From Micromonospora acroterricola (GTDB lineage: Bacteria; Actinomycetota; Actinomycetes; Mycobacteriales; Micromonosporaceae): a stretch of DNA of 64,000 nucleotides. How positions within the stretch are numbered: the stretch's first letter is position 1; every line of letters starts with the position of its first letter. The translations under genes and the position numbers were made by a program. This document shows positions 51,004 to 60,230 of this stretch, piece by piece. The stretch spans positions 1 through 64,000 of the forward strand of contig NZ_QGKR01000182.1 in assembly GCF_003172955.1 (NCBI RefSeq), given 5' to 3'. Below the pieces are notes generated by a model, which saw nothing but the letters and a program-made list of their open reading frames with translations, made no database searches and was not told where the DNA came from.

Positions 51004-51824
51004 TGAACAAGCTCCGCACCGGGGCCTTCCACACCGGCATGATCCTGCTCTCGCTGCTCTGGCTGGGGCCGGTGATCTGGGTCGTGGTGATGTCCACCCG
51101 GTCGTTCGACGACATCGCCGCGCACGGCGTCGGCAGCCTGCCCCGCTCGTTCACGCTGGACACCTACCGCCAGGCGTGGACCGACGGCGGCGAGCTGCGC
51201 GCACTGATCAACAGCATGCTCGTCACGGTCCCGTCGGTGGCGCTGAGCCTGGGTCTGGCCGCGGTGGCCGCGTTCGCGCTCAGCCGCTTCCGGATCCCCG
51301 GCCGGCGGACCATCCTGCTGCTGATGCTCGCCGGCAACCTGCTGCCACCGCAGATCCTGCTCATCCCGGTGGCCAAGTTCAGCGAGCTGACCGGCCTGTA
51401 CGACACGCTCTGGGCGCTGATCGCCGTGCAGGTCGGCTTCGGGCTCGGCTTCTACACCTTCGTCCTGCACGGCTTCATGCGGGACCTGCCGGGCGAGATC
51501 CAGGAGGCGGCCACGATCGACGGCGCCGGCGTCGGGCAGATCTTCACGCGGGTGATGCTGCCGCTGACCCGGCCCGCCCTCGCCGCCCTCGGCGCACTCT
51601 CCTTCACCTGGATCTTCAACGACCTGCTCTGGGCGATCACCGTGCTGCGTACCGACGACAACATGCCGGTCACTCCCGCGCTGCTCGGCCTCCAGGGGCA
51701 GTTCGTCTCGTCCTGGAACGTCATCGCCGCCGGCACCGTCATCGCGGCCGTCCCGACGGTCGCGGTATTCCTGCGCTTCCAGCGGCACTTCGTCTCCGGC
51801 CTGGCGCTCGGGGCGGTCAAGTGA
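51003..51824 (+). CDS. Sugar ABC transporter permease (MalG type)
   Basis: A 273-residue permease with six spans. The EAA loop is EAATIDGAGVGQIFTRVMLPLTRPAL and the C-terminus QRHFVSGLALGAVK is the standard MalG-type ending. It overlaps the previous gene by one base (TGATG; a GTG at 51000 is an alternative) and the next by GTGA. Confidence 0.94.
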   Translation: MNKLRTGAFHTGMILLSLLWLGPVIWVVVMSTRSFDDIAAHGVGSLPRSFTLDTYRQAWTDGGELRALINSMLVTVPSVALSLGLAAVAAFALSRFRIPGRRTILLLMLAGNLLPPQILLIPVAKFSELTGLYDTLWALIAVQVGFGLGFYTFVLHGFMRDLPGEIQEAATIDGAGVGQIFTRVMLPLTRPALAALGALSFTWIFNDLLWAITVLRTDDNMPVTPALLGLQGQFVSSWNVIAAGTVIAAVPTVAVFLRFQRHFVSGLALGAVK

Positions 51825-53914
51825 CCGCCCCCGCCGCGACCGGGCAGCGCTGGACGCTGCGCGGCGCGCACACCGAGTACACCGTGACCGTGCCCGCGCA
51901 CGGCCGCTGGCTGGAACTGGTCGCCTGGGGTCCACACGGCGTCTCCGACGGCCCGTCCCCGGTCGCCTACGACGGCCCGGTGCCGTTCCTCACCGCCGGG
52001 GACGCCGCCCCGATCGAGTACGCGACCGACGCCGACCGGCCGTTCACCGGCGCCGACCTGGTCGTGGAGACTGCCACCGGGGAGCGTCGGGTCGGCTTCG
52101 GCCACACCGGCGTGCGGGCCGACGCCGAGCAGCGGGAGTTGGCGGTCGATTTCACCGACCCGGTCACCGGGCTGCGCGCCACCGTGCACTACCGGGTGCC
52201 CGCCGGCACCGACGTCGTGCAGCGGTGGGTGGAGCTGACCAACGCCGGCACGGCTTCGCTGCGGGTCGTCCGGGCCGGGTCGGCCGGATTCTGCGTACCG
52301 ACGCCGCACGGCGCGCTGCTCAGCCACCAGTGGGGGCAGTGGGCGCAGGAGTTCCAGCTCGCCCAGGTCGAGCTGGGCCACGGTTCGTTCGCCATCGGCA
52401 GCGCCCAGGGCGTACCGGGGCACCTGCACGTGCCCTGGCTGGCCGTCCGCGACGCCGCCGAGGCGGCCGGCCCCACGTGGGGGGTGGCGCTGGCCTGGAC
52501 CGGCTCGTGGGAGATCAGCGCCGAACGGGACACCGGCGGCCTGACCCGGGTCCGGGTCGGCCGTCAGTTGGTCGACGGTCCACTGGAGCTGGCCCCCGGT
52601 GATGGACTGACCCTGCCGGTGGCCACCGGGGCGTACAGCTCGGACGGTTTGGACGGCCTGGCCCGCGTCTGGCACACCCACCAGCGGCTGCTCGCCGGGG
52701 AACGGCTCACCCCACGTCCGGTGCTCTACAACTCATGGGAGGCCACCTACTTCGCGGTCGAGGCGGAGAGCCAGTTGGCGCTCGCGGGGATCGCCGCCGA
52801 GCTGGGCGTGGAGACGTTCGTGGTGGACGACGGCTGGTTCGTCGGCCGCGACGACGACACCGCCGGGCTGGGCGACTGGACGCCCGATCCGGCGAAGTTC
52901 CCGGCCGGGTTCGACGCATTCATCGCCGACGTCCGCGCGCTCGGGCTGAACTTCGGGCTCTGGGTCGAGCCGGAGTGCGTCAACCCACGGTCCCGCCTCT
53001 ACGCCGAGCACCCGGAGTGGGTGTACGCCGTCGACGGCCGGCCGATCACCCCGGTCCGCAACCAGTACCTGCTCGACCTGGGTCGGCCGGAGGTCGCCGA
53101 GTTCGTCCACTCCACGGTGGACGGACTGCTCCGCCGGTACGACATCGACTACCTGAAGTGGGACTTCAACCGGCCGCGTACCGAGCCGGGTCGGCCGGAC
53201 GGCGTCGGCCCGCTCGACCTCGACGGCGCGCACGTGGCCAACCTGCACCGGATCTACGAGCGGTTGCGCCGGGACCACCCCGGCGTGCTCATCGAGGCGT
53301 GCGCCGGCGGGGGCGCGCGGACCGACCTGGCGATGGCCGCCCGGGCCGACGTGTTCTGGCCCAGCGACAACACCGGCCCGCTGGACCGGCTGGCCATCCA
53401 GTACGGCTTCCTGCACGCCAACGCCCCGCACCTGCTCAGCTCCTGGGTCACCGATGCGCCCGGCCTGTTCGACCCGCGCCCGCGAACGCTCGCGTTCCGG
53501 TTCGTCCTCGCGATGGCCGGCGTGCTCGGCATCGGCGCGGACATCCGGGCCTGGACCCCCGCCCAGCGGGCCGAGGCGGCCGGCTGGGTCGCCCGGTACA
53601 AGGAGATCCGGGACGTCGTCACGCACGGCGAGGCGCACCTGATCGGCGGTCCGGACCAGGCCCGCTGCGCGGTGCAGTACACCGCGCCGGACGAGCGTCG
53701 GGTGGTCGTGCTCGCCTGGCACACCGGCCGGCTCGACGGCGCCGGTCTGCTGCCGTCCCGCCCGGTGCGGCTGCCGCTGCGCGGCCTCGATCCCGCCGCC
53801 CGTTACCGGCACGGCGACCGGGACTACTCCGGCAGCCACCTCAGCGCGGTCGGCCTGCCGGTGCACTGGAGCCCGACCCACGACGCCGACCTCATCGTGC
53901 TGCGCCGCGACTGA
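51821..53914 (+). CDS. GH36 alpha-galactosidase (intracellular)
   Basis: A 697-residue enzyme without signal peptide. Residues 1-330 are the beta-sandwich domain, and the catalytic barrel begins near RPVLYNSWEATYF. The nucleophile is Asp448 in YLKWDFNR and the acid/base Asp516 in WPSDNTGPLDR, as in GH36. It releases galactose from imported melibiose or raffinose-type sugars. GTG at 51821 overlaps the permease stop, so it is made together with the importer. Confidence 0.95.
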   Translation: MTAPAATGQRWTLRGAHTEYTVTVPAHGRWLELVAWGPHGVSDGPSPVAYDGPVPFLTAGDAAPIEYATDADRPFTGADLVVETATGERRVGFGHTGVRADAEQRELAVDFTDPVTGLRATVHYRVPAGTDVVQRWVELTNAGTASLRVVRAGSAGFCVPTPHGALLSHQWGQWAQEFQLAQVELGHGSFAIGSAQGVPGHLHVPWLAVRDAAEAAGPTWGVALAWTGSWEISAERDTGGLTRVRVGRQLVDGPLELAPGDGLTLPVATGAYSSDGLDGLARVWHTHQRLLAGERLTPRPVLYNSWEATYFAVEAESQLALAGIAAELGVETFVVDDGWFVGRDDDTAGLGDWTPDPAKFPAGFDAFIADVRALGLNFGLWVEPECVNPRSRLYAEHPEWVYAVDGRPITPVRNQYLLDLGRPEVAEFVHSTVDGLLRRYDIDYLKWDFNRPRTEPGRPDGVGPLDLDGAHVANLHRIYERLRRDHPGVLIEACAGGGARTDLAMAARADVFWPSDNTGPLDRLAIQYGFLHANAPHLLSSWVTDAPGLFDPRPRTLAFRFVLAMAGVLGIGADIRAWTPAQRAEAAGWVARYKEIRDVVTHGEAHLIGGPDQARCAVQYTAPDERRVVVLAWHTGRLDGAGLLPSRPVRLPLRGLDPAARYRHGDRDYSGSHLSAVGLPVHWSPTHDADLIVLRRD

Positions 53915-53962
53915 GGCCGGAGCACCACCGCACCCCCACCCCCGAGGGACAGGAGTACCTCC

Positions 53963-56179
53963 ATGCGCCTGATCCGACCGCTGACCGTCGCCCTGGCCGT
54001 GCTCGGCCTGGGCCTGGTCGGCCCGCTGCCGGCGACGGCCGGCCCACCGCACCCCAACCCGTCCCCGGCGGGCGGCCACGGCCACGGCCGACCCGGCCAG
54101 GCGCTTGCCGCCACCGGCGCCGAGGACCAGGGCGCGCCGACCTACTTCAACAGTGGTCTCGCCCCGACGCCCTACCAGGGCTGGAACACCTACTTCGGCC
54201 TCGGTGGCGATCCCACCGAGGCCGAAGTCCGGTCGGTCACCGACTTCATGGTCAGCAGCGGCCTGCGGGACGCCGGCTACACCTACGTCTGGATCGACGG
54301 CAACTGGGCCGCGCCCACCCCGCGTGACGAGGCCGGCCGGCTGGTCGCCGACCCGGCCCGGTTCCCCGGCGGGATGGCCGCGCTCGCCGCGTACATCCAC
54401 AGCAAGGGGATGAAGGCCGGCATCTACACCGACGCCGGGCCGTACCTGCCCGGACAGTGCGGGCTGGGCAGCAACGGCCACTACCAGGCCGACGTCGCCC
54501 TGTTCGCCGGCTGGGGCTTCGACGCGCTCAAGGCCGACTGGCTCTGCGGGCGGGCCGCCGGCCTGGACCCGGAGACCACCTTCCGCGAGCTCGCCGACGC
54601 CGTACGGCAGTCGCCCCGGCCGATGCTGCTCAACATCTGCAACCCGGTCAGCTCCGACTGGGGCGGCGGGCCGTACACCCCGGAGCAGCTCTCCACCTGG
54701 ACCTACACGTACGCGCCCACCGTCGCCGACTCCTGGCGGACGTACACCGACGTGGGGCTCACCGACCCGACGCCCCAGTGGGCGTTCCCGTGGGTGCTGC
54801 GCAACATGGACGTCAACGCGTACCACCCGGCGGCCACCGGCCCGGGGCACTACAACGACCCGGACTACCTGCTGCCGATGCGTCCGCTGCCCGGCGGCGG
54901 GTACGAGCTGAGCCTGGAGGAGTCCAAGACGCAGCTCGGCATGTGGTCCATCATGGCCGCGCCGCTGGTGATCGGCTCCGATCCCCGTGGCCTGCCCAGC
55001 GAGATGATCTCGGCGTTGACCAACCCGGAGATCATCGCGGTGAACCAGGACCAGCTGGTCCGGCAGGGCGTCAAGGTCGCCGACACCGGCGTCGACGCGC
55101 AGGTCTGGAGCAAGGTGCTCAGCGGCTCCGGCCGGCGGGCCGTCGCGCTGCTCAACCGGCACGACACCGCCCAGGAGATCACGGTGAACTTCGCCGACGT
55201 CGCGCTCGGCGGGGCGGTCACGGTCCGCGACCTGTGGGCCCGCGCCACCGTCGACGCCGCGCCGGGCACCGACGGCGTCCAGCCGTTCACCGGCTCGTAC
55301 ACCGTCCAGGTCCCGGCGCACGGTGTGGCCATGCTGGGCCTGACCGGCGCCGACCAGGTCGCCGGCGCCAACCTCGGCGGCACCGCCAGCGCCAGCCCGG
55401 CCCTGGTCCGCGTGGACGACACGCACGCCACCGCCTTCGTCCGTACGGCGCAGGGCGCGCTCGCGGTGAACACCCGCTCCGGCGCCACCTGGGGGACCGG
55501 CTGGACCTCCCTCGGCGGCCCGGTCGGCGGCCGGATCCTCGGCCAGCCAGCGGCGTACGGCTCCGCGGGCGGACGGATCGACGTCTTCGTGCGGGGCACC
55601 GACAACGCGGTCTGGCGGCGTAGCTATGTCGCCGGGTCGTGGGGGCCGTGGAGCAGCCTCGGCGGAGCGGTCACCGACGGGCCCACGGTGGCCTGGACCA
55701 GCCCGACGCAGTGGACGCTGATCGCCCGCGGCGCCGACGGCAAGCTCTGGTCGCGGACCGCGAGCAGCGGCTGGACGGGCATCGGCGCGCCCGAGGACCG
55801 GCCGGTCTACGGTCGGCCGAGCGCGGTCGTCGACGACGCCGGCGTGCTGCACGTCGCGGTCCGCAGCCGGACCGACGAGGTGTGGTGGCGCAGCCGGACC
55901 GGCACCACCTGGTCGGCCTGGACCAGCGTGGGCGGCACCACCAGCGGCAGCCCGACCCTGCTCGCCACCGCCGGCCGGGTCTACCTGTTCGCGCTGGCCG
56001 CCGACAACCGGCTCTGGCAGCGCAACCTGGTCGACGGGACGTGGGGTGGCTGGTTCCGTCGTGGCGAGTTCGCCACCGACGCGTTCCGGGGCGCACCGGG
56101 CGCCGCGGCCGGCGCCGACGGCAGCGCCTGGCTGGCGGTACGCGGCGTGGACGACCGGGTGCACCAGATCGTCCTCTGA
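53963..56179 (+). CDS. Secreted GH27 alpha-galactosidase with C-terminal beta-propeller lectin-like domain
   Basis: A 738-residue exported enzyme. Residues 1-26 form a signal peptide ending ATAG; a His/Pro/Gly linker follows. The GH27 domain (about 65-460) has QGWNTYFGL, the nucleophile Asp192 in ALKADWLCG, the acid/base Asp263 in DSWRTYTD and YNDPDYLLPM. Residues about 470-738 are five or six W-rich repeats (WTSLGGPVGG, WSSLGGAVTDG, WTSVGGTTSG), like PLL/tectonin-type propellers that bind sugars. It would trim galactose from polymers outside the cell. Last gene of the operon; a hairpin follows. Confidence 0.93.
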   Translation: MRLIRPLTVALAVLGLGLVGPLPATAGPPHPNPSPAGGHGHGRPGQALAATGAEDQGAPTYFNSGLAPTPYQGWNTYFGLGGDPTEAEVRSVTDFMVSSGLRDAGYTYVWIDGNWAAPTPRDEAGRLVADPARFPGGMAALAAYIHSKGMKAGIYTDAGPYLPGQCGLGSNGHYQADVALFAGWGFDALKADWLCGRAAGLDPETTFRELADAVRQSPRPMLLNICNPVSSDWGGGPYTPEQLSTWTYTYAPTVADSWRTYTDVGLTDPTPQWAFPWVLRNMDVNAYHPAATGPGHYNDPDYLLPMRPLPGGGYELSLEESKTQLGMWSIMAAPLVIGSDPRGLPSEMISALTNPEIIAVNQDQLVRQGVKVADTGVDAQVWSKVLSGSGRRAVALLNRHDTAQEITVNFADVALGGAVTVRDLWARATVDAAPGTDGVQPFTGSYTVQVPAHGVAMLGLTGADQVAGANLGGTASASPALVRVDDTHATAFVRTAQGALAVNTRSGATWGTGWTSLGGPVGGRILGQPAAYGSAGGRIDVFVRGTDNAVWRRSYVAGSWGPWSSLGGAVTDGPTVAWTSPTQWTLIARGADGKLWSRTASSGWTGIGAPEDRPVYGRPSAVVDDAGVLHVAVRSRTDEVWWRSRTGTTWSAWTSVGGTTSGSPTLLATAGRVYLFALAADNRLWQRNLVDGTWGGWFRRGEFATDAFRGAPGAAAGADGSAWLAVRGVDDRVHQIVL

Positions 56180-56184
56180 TCCAG

Positions 56185-56218
56185 GGGTGGCGGGCCGCCG
56201 AGTGACGGCCCGCCACCC
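56185..56218 (+). terminator. Terminator of the galactoside operon
   Basis: GGGTGGCGGGCCG (56185-56197) pairs perfectly with CGGCCCGCCACCC (56206-56218), 5 bp after the GH27 stop. Confidence 0.8.
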
Positions 56219-56234
56219 GCACCGTCGGGCCGGC

Positions 56235-56498
56235 TCAGGCCGGTATGAGCTCCCGACACAGGCGTAGGGCGGCCAGGGTCAGCCGGGCCAGCGCCGAGAG
56301 CGCCTGCACCAGCGGCCAGATCGCACCGACCCGCCGCGCGTCGGCCGCCACCTCGCGCAGCGCCAGGTCCGCCAGGTCCGCACCAGGAGCCCGGCCGCGA
56401 CGTGACCGCACCCGTTCCGGTGGCGCTGCGGTGATCACCGTTCGGCCGGGCACCGGCACTACAGGCTGGGTGGATGAACCGGCGCAGACCGCCAGCAC
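56235..56498 (-). CDS. Small hypothetical protein (weak)
   Basis: An open frame of up to 87 residues with a plausible helical C-terminal part (LADLALREVAADARRVGAIWPLVQALSALARLTLAALRLC) and high G/C at third codon positions in that part. No family is recognised. The first 30 residues overlap the divergent DUF1345 gene and look non-coding, so the true start is probably a GTG near 56409. It may also be spurious. Confidence 0.3.
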   Translation of the reverse strand: MLAVCAGSSTQPVVPVPGRTVITAAPPERVRSRRGRAPGADLADLALREVAADARRVGAIWPLVQALSALARLTLAALRLCRELIPA

Positions 56499-57127
56499 CG
56501 GAGCGCGTCCTCTCGTCCCGGCGGGCGCTGTCGTCCCTCGGCATCGGAGCGGCGGCCGGCGCCGTCGCGGCCGCCTTGGGGATACCGGAATTGAGCCCGA
56601 TGATCACCTGGACGGTCGCCGTGTCCGTCCTCCTGGTCTGGGTGTGGGTCTCCTGCTGGCCGATGGGATCGGCGGAAACCGAACGGCTCGCGGAGGCCGA
56701 GCCGGGCACCCGGTCGACCGACTCCGAGATCCTGATCGCCTCGGTGATCAGTTTGGTGGCCGTGGCCGTGGCCCTGGTCCGCTCGTCGGACAACGACGTG
56801 GTGGCGGTCACCATCGTGGTGCTCAGTGTCGTCGCCGTGGCCCTGTCCTGGGCGCTGGTCAACACCGTCTTCGCGTTCAAGTACGCCCGCCTGTACTACC
56901 TCGACGTCAACGGTGGCATCGACTTCAAGCAGCGGGAGCGGCCCTGCTACAGCGACTTCGCGTATCTCGCGTTCACGGTCGGCATGTCCTTCGCCGTGTC
57001 GGAGAGCGAGCCCACCTCCACCGCGATCCGGAGGGTTGCCCTGGGGCACGCGTTGCTCTCCTACGCCTTCGGCACCGGCGTGCTGGCGGTCGCCATCAAC
57101 CTCGTGACCAACCTGGGCCAATCGTGA
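56474..57127 (+). CDS. DUF1345 family membrane protein
   Basis: A 217-residue protein with five membrane spans. The family signature is YSDFAYLAFTVGMSFAVSESEPTSTAIRRVALGHALLSYAFGTGVLAVAINL in the last third. Function is unknown. The N-terminus is basic and disordered (NRRRPPAPERVLSSRRAL). ATG at 56474 fits the usual family start. Confidence 0.88.
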   Translation: MNRRRPPAPERVLSSRRALSSLGIGAAAGAVAAALGIPELSPMITWTVAVSVLLVWVWVSCWPMGSAETERLAEAEPGTRSTDSEILIASVISLVAVAVALVRSSDNDVVAVTIVVLSVVAVALSWALVNTVFAFKYARLYYLDVNGGIDFKQRERPCYSDFAYLAFTVGMSFAVSESEPTSTAIRRVALGHALLSYAFGTGVLAVAINLVTNLGQS

Positions 57128-57205
57128 GCGGAGGCTCCCCAGCCGTCTGGCAGCAACCCGGCTGAACGCCCGCCGCGGCGCCGGCTCGCCGCTAGCGTCG
57201 GACCG

Positions 57206-57784
57206 GTGGGACGGATGCGCGGCGTCCATGAGCGTCCGGAGGGATTGACGTACCAACCTGAGCTGATCAGCCAGGACGAGGAGCGGTCGTTGCTGGGCGT
57301 GCTGGCCGGGATCGACTTCCACGAGGTGCGGATGCACGGGCAGGTCGCCCGGCGAACCGTCCGGCATTTCGGCTACGACTACGACTACGGCTCGTTCCAG
57401 TTGACCGAGGCGGAGGCGCTACCGGCGGAGCTGCACGAGGTCCGCCGGCGGTGCGCCGAGATCGCGGGCGTCGCGGAGGCGAGCTTCGCGCAGGCGCTGG
57501 TCACCCGATACCCGCCCGGCTCCGTCATCGGCTGGCACCGGGACGCGCCGGCGTTCGGGCCGACCGTGGCCGGTCTCTCCCTCGGCGCCGCCTGTCTGTT
57601 GCGCTTTCGGCGGGGAGACGCGGAAGACCGCCGGGTGTACGAGGTGGAGCTGCTGCCCCGTTCGGCGTACGTCCTGGCCGGCGCCGTCCGGTCGAGTTGG
57701 CAGCACAGCATCCCGCCGGTTCCGGACCTGCGGTACTCGGTCACCTTTCGACAACTGCGCCGGTCACGACCCGGGTCGTCCTGA
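57206..57784 (+). CDS. alkB: AlkB-like Fe(II)/2-oxoglutarate-dependent dioxygenase
   Basis: A 192-residue dioxygenase of the alkylation-repair family. The iron triad is His-x-Asp in GWHRDAP and the distal His in WQHSIPPV; the 2-oxoglutarate arginine lies in RYSVTFR. The start LTYQPELISQDEE and FGYDYDYGS match AlkB homologues that remove alkyl groups from nucleic acid bases. This actinobacterial subgroup has not been tied to one substrate. GTG at 57206; no operon partner. Confidence 0.9.
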   Translation: MGRMRGVHERPEGLTYQPELISQDEERSLLGVLAGIDFHEVRMHGQVARRTVRHFGYDYDYGSFQLTEAEALPAELHEVRRRCAEIAGVAEASFAQALVTRYPPGSVIGWHRDAPAFGPTVAGLSLGAACLLRFRRGDAEDRRVYEVELLPRSAYVLAGAVRSSWQHSIPPVPDLRYSVTFRQLRRSRPGSS

Positions 57785-57837
57785 ATTGGCGCTGACAGCC
57801 CAATCAGGGGCAGGCCCGCACCGGATGACGCCTGCCG

Positions 57838-58317
57838 TCAACCGCGCCGGATGGCGCCGGGCCCGGCGGTGATGTCGATCTCCCCATCGCCGACCTCGTG
57901 GCCGGCACCGCAGCGCAGCACGGCATGGACCGGGTGGCCACAGTCACGGTGAGTGGCGAGCACGGAGGGACCGGCGTCGTCAGCGGCCCAGGTGTCGCCC
58001 CAGTTGCGCAGCGCGGTGATGACGGGCAACAGCTCACGGCCCTTGCGGGTGAGCTGGTACTCGTGGCGGGTGCGCTGCCCCGGCTCCCGGTAGGGGATCC
58101 GTTCGAGCACACCGGCGGTGACCAGGTCCTTGAGCCGCGCCGCCATGGCCGGCTCGCCGACCCCGACCCGGCGGACGAAGTCGTCGAACCGGCGCGTTCC
58201 CAACAGGGCTTCGCGCATGATCAGGATCGTCGACCTGCTGCCCACGATGTCCATCGCTCGGGCGATGGAGCAGTTCACACCCGACCAGGAGTCGCGGTCG
58301 TCCAGAAAGTCACCCAT
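57838..58317 (-). CDS. HxlR family transcriptional regulator (1)
   Basis: A 159-residue winged-helix regulator: CSIARAMDIVGSRSTILIMREALLGTRRFDDFVRRVGVGEPAMAARLKDLVTAGVLER is the HxlR signature, and YQLTRKGRELLPVITALRNWGD follows. The extra C-terminal part has several Cys/His (HRDCGH, RCGAGH), which could bind zinc. It is divergent from an MFS exporter gene. Two palindromes of identical form lie between them, so it likely represses both genes. Confidence 0.92.
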   Translation of the reverse strand: MGDFLDDRDSWSGVNCSIARAMDIVGSRSTILIMREALLGTRRFDDFVRRVGVGEPAMAARLKDLVTAGVLERIPYREPGQRTRHEYQLTRKGRELLPVITALRNWGDTWAADDAGPSVLATHRDCGHPVHAVLRCGAGHEVGDGEIDITAGPGAIRRG

Positions 58318-58335
58318 GGTTACCAGCGTACGGGC

Positions 58336-58357
58336 TGACTTGCGCGGTAGCTAGTCA
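58336..58357. promoter_or_regulatory. Candidate HxlR operator 1
   Basis: TGACT-n12-AGTCA (22 bp; 24 bp with the flanking C/G pair), starting 18 bp upstream of the HxlR start. Binding would hinder transcription of the regulator. Confidence 0.65.
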
Positions 58358-58378
58358 GGTGCTTCACTGGGGAGCGGC

Positions 58379-58400
58379 TGACTTCATGCGACGAAAGTCA
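58379..58400. promoter_or_regulatory. Candidate HxlR operator 2
   Basis: TGACTT-n10-AAGTCA, again 22 bp with the same half-sites as operator 1, placed 43 bp from it, close to four helical turns. It lies on the MFS side of the gap. Confidence 0.65.
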
Positions 58401-58495
58401 GCTATCGGAGCCCGCGACCGATGCCATCCGCCTCTCCGCCCGCCGCCGGCGCTGGATCCGCCGGTGCCCGCGCGGATCGACCCCTAGGAAGCCCC

Positions 58496-60073
58496 GTGAC
58501 CGACCAGCGCACCACGGCCCCGACCGCGCCGGCACACACGCCGCACGCGAACGCACCCGGGCCGGCCACCACCGCGCGCTCATCCCTGCGTGGCTCGCGC
58601 GCCGTGACTCTGATCGCCATGTGCCTGGGCGCGATGATCACGTTCCTTCAGATCACCGCGACGGTCTCCGCCCTGACCACCATCCAGCGAGACCTGCGTG
58701 TCGACCCGACCACCCTCATCTGGATTCCCAGCGCCTACACCCTGGTGGTGGCGAGCCTGGTCCTGTCGGCGGCCACGCTGGGCAACCGGTACGGACGCAA
58801 GCGCATGTTCGGCGCAGGCGTCATCGCCATGATCGTTGGTGGCGCCGTCGTGGCCGGCGCGCCCACCGTGGCCTGGGTGATCGTCGGTCAGCTGCTCGCC
58901 GGCCTCGGCGGGGCCCTGATCCTGCCGAACAGCCTGGCGATCCTCGGCGCGACCTTCACCGATCCGCACCGACGCACCGAGGTCATCACCGCCTGGTCGG
59001 CCGCCTCCGGCATCGGCCTCGCGGTCGGCCCGCTCATCGCCGGCGCCCTGCTGCGCCACCACCAGTGGCACAGCGTCTACGTGTCGACGATCGTGCTGGG
59101 CGTGGTCACCCTCGCCATCGCCGCGATCGGGGTGGTCGAGTCCCGGCCGAGCGCCGGCCGACTCGACGTGCCCGGCCTGCTCCTCGGGACCATCGCCATC
59201 GCCGCCGCCGTCTACGCCCTGATCCAGGGCGGCCGGGACGGCTACACCAGCCCGGCGGTCGCCACGACCTGGATCGTCTCCGCCGCCGCGCTGGTCGGGT
59301 TCGTGCTGGTCGAGCTGCGCACCAGCGCACCGATGCTCGACGTGCGGCTGTTCCGGTCCGCGTCGTTCAGCGCCGTCATGGTCGTCGCCGCGGTGTCCCT
59401 GTTCGGCTTCACCGGCGTGGCGATCCTGCTGGTCCTGTTCCACGAACGTGCCCAGGCGCTCAGCCCGCTCGACACGGGCTGGCGGATGTTGGTGCTCTTC
59501 GGTGTCTACGTGGTCGTCGCCTTCGCCGCCGGGCGAATGATCCGCCGTACCGGGTTCAAGGCGCCCCTCGCCGCCGGTCTCGTCCTCGGTGCCCTGGCCA
59601 GCTTCGGTCTGGCCGCGCAGGGCCCGGCCACCCCGATCGGCCACCGCTGGCCGTTGCTCGCGCTGTTCGGTGCCGCCAGCGCCCTGGTGGTGGCCCCGGC
59701 GACCGCGGCGGCCCTGGCCAGCGTCGCGCCCGCCCAGGCCGGCATGGCCTCCGGCGCGGTCAATGCCGCACGCCAGCTCGGCTCGGTGCTCGGCTCGTCC
59801 CTGCTGGGCACGCTGCTCACCACCACGATGCTGGCCGACCTGCCCGACCGGCTCGCCGCCCACCAGGTGGGCGAGCCCACCCGTACCGCCGTGCAGTCGG
59901 CGGTGGTCGCCGGCGCCACCGGCGACCAGCCGCTGCCCGACCCGGTGCGGTCGGCGCTCGCCGAGGCCCTGACCGCCGGTGTCCAGGCCGGCCTACGGGT
60001 CAACGGCCTCGTGTTCCTCGCCACCGCCGTCCTCGCGCTCGTCCTGGTCCGCAACCGGCCGCACCAGCCCTAG
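58496..60073 (+). CDS. MFS transporter, DHA2 (14-span) drug exporter
   Basis: A 525-residue proton-driven exporter with about 14 spans. The DHA2 pattern is visible: ITATVSALTTIQRDLRVDPTTLIWIPSAYTLVVASLVLSAATLGNRYGRKRMF (motif A), GGALILPNSLAIL and the motif C-like GIGLAVGPLIAGALL. The substrate is unknown. GTG at 58496 behind AGGAAG is preferred to an ATG at 58421, which would add 25 disordered residues and move into the promoter. It is divergent from an HxlR regulator. Confidence 0.93.
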   Translation: MTDQRTTAPTAPAHTPHANAPGPATTARSSLRGSRAVTLIAMCLGAMITFLQITATVSALTTIQRDLRVDPTTLIWIPSAYTLVVASLVLSAATLGNRYGRKRMFGAGVIAMIVGGAVVAGAPTVAWVIVGQLLAGLGGALILPNSLAILGATFTDPHRRTEVITAWSAASGIGLAVGPLIAGALLRHHQWHSVYVSTIVLGVVTLAIAAIGVVESRPSAGRLDVPGLLLGTIAIAAAVYALIQGGRDGYTSPAVATTWIVSAAALVGFVLVELRTSAPMLDVRLFRSASFSAVMVVAAVSLFGFTGVAILLVLFHERAQALSPLDTGWRMLVLFGVYVVVAFAAGRMIRRTGFKAPLAAGLVLGALASFGLAAQGPATPIGHRWPLLALFGAASALVVAPATAAALASVAPAQAGMASGAVNAARQLGSVLGSSLLGTLLTTTMLADLPDRLAAHQVGEPTRTAVQSAVVAGATGDQPLPDPVRSALAEALTAGVQAGLRVNGLVFLATAVLALVLVRNRPHQP

Positions 60074-60230
60074 CGGGACGTGCTGCCGTGCGGCCCCGCC
60101 TTACGCGCCGATCGTGTCGAGGTCCGCGATCGCGTCGGCAGTTGATTGCCGCCAGCGCGGGGGACGACCGCCCGGACAGCGGGCGCGCCGCCGATCCGCG
60201 CGCCTCCACCCGCTGGAGTGAACCGGCCGG
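60074..60230. other. Intergenic between convergent genes
   Basis: 157 bp between the MFS gene and the end of the second HxlR gene. Only short, unconvincing inverted repeats and no gene were seen. Confidence 0.35.

Noticed and set aside
52733-56164. A 1143-codon minus-strand open frame opposite the two alpha-galactosidase genes
   Set aside because: GC-rich coding DNA leaves the complementary frame open; the translated sequence is low-complexity and the sense strand has clear GH36 and GH27 motifs.
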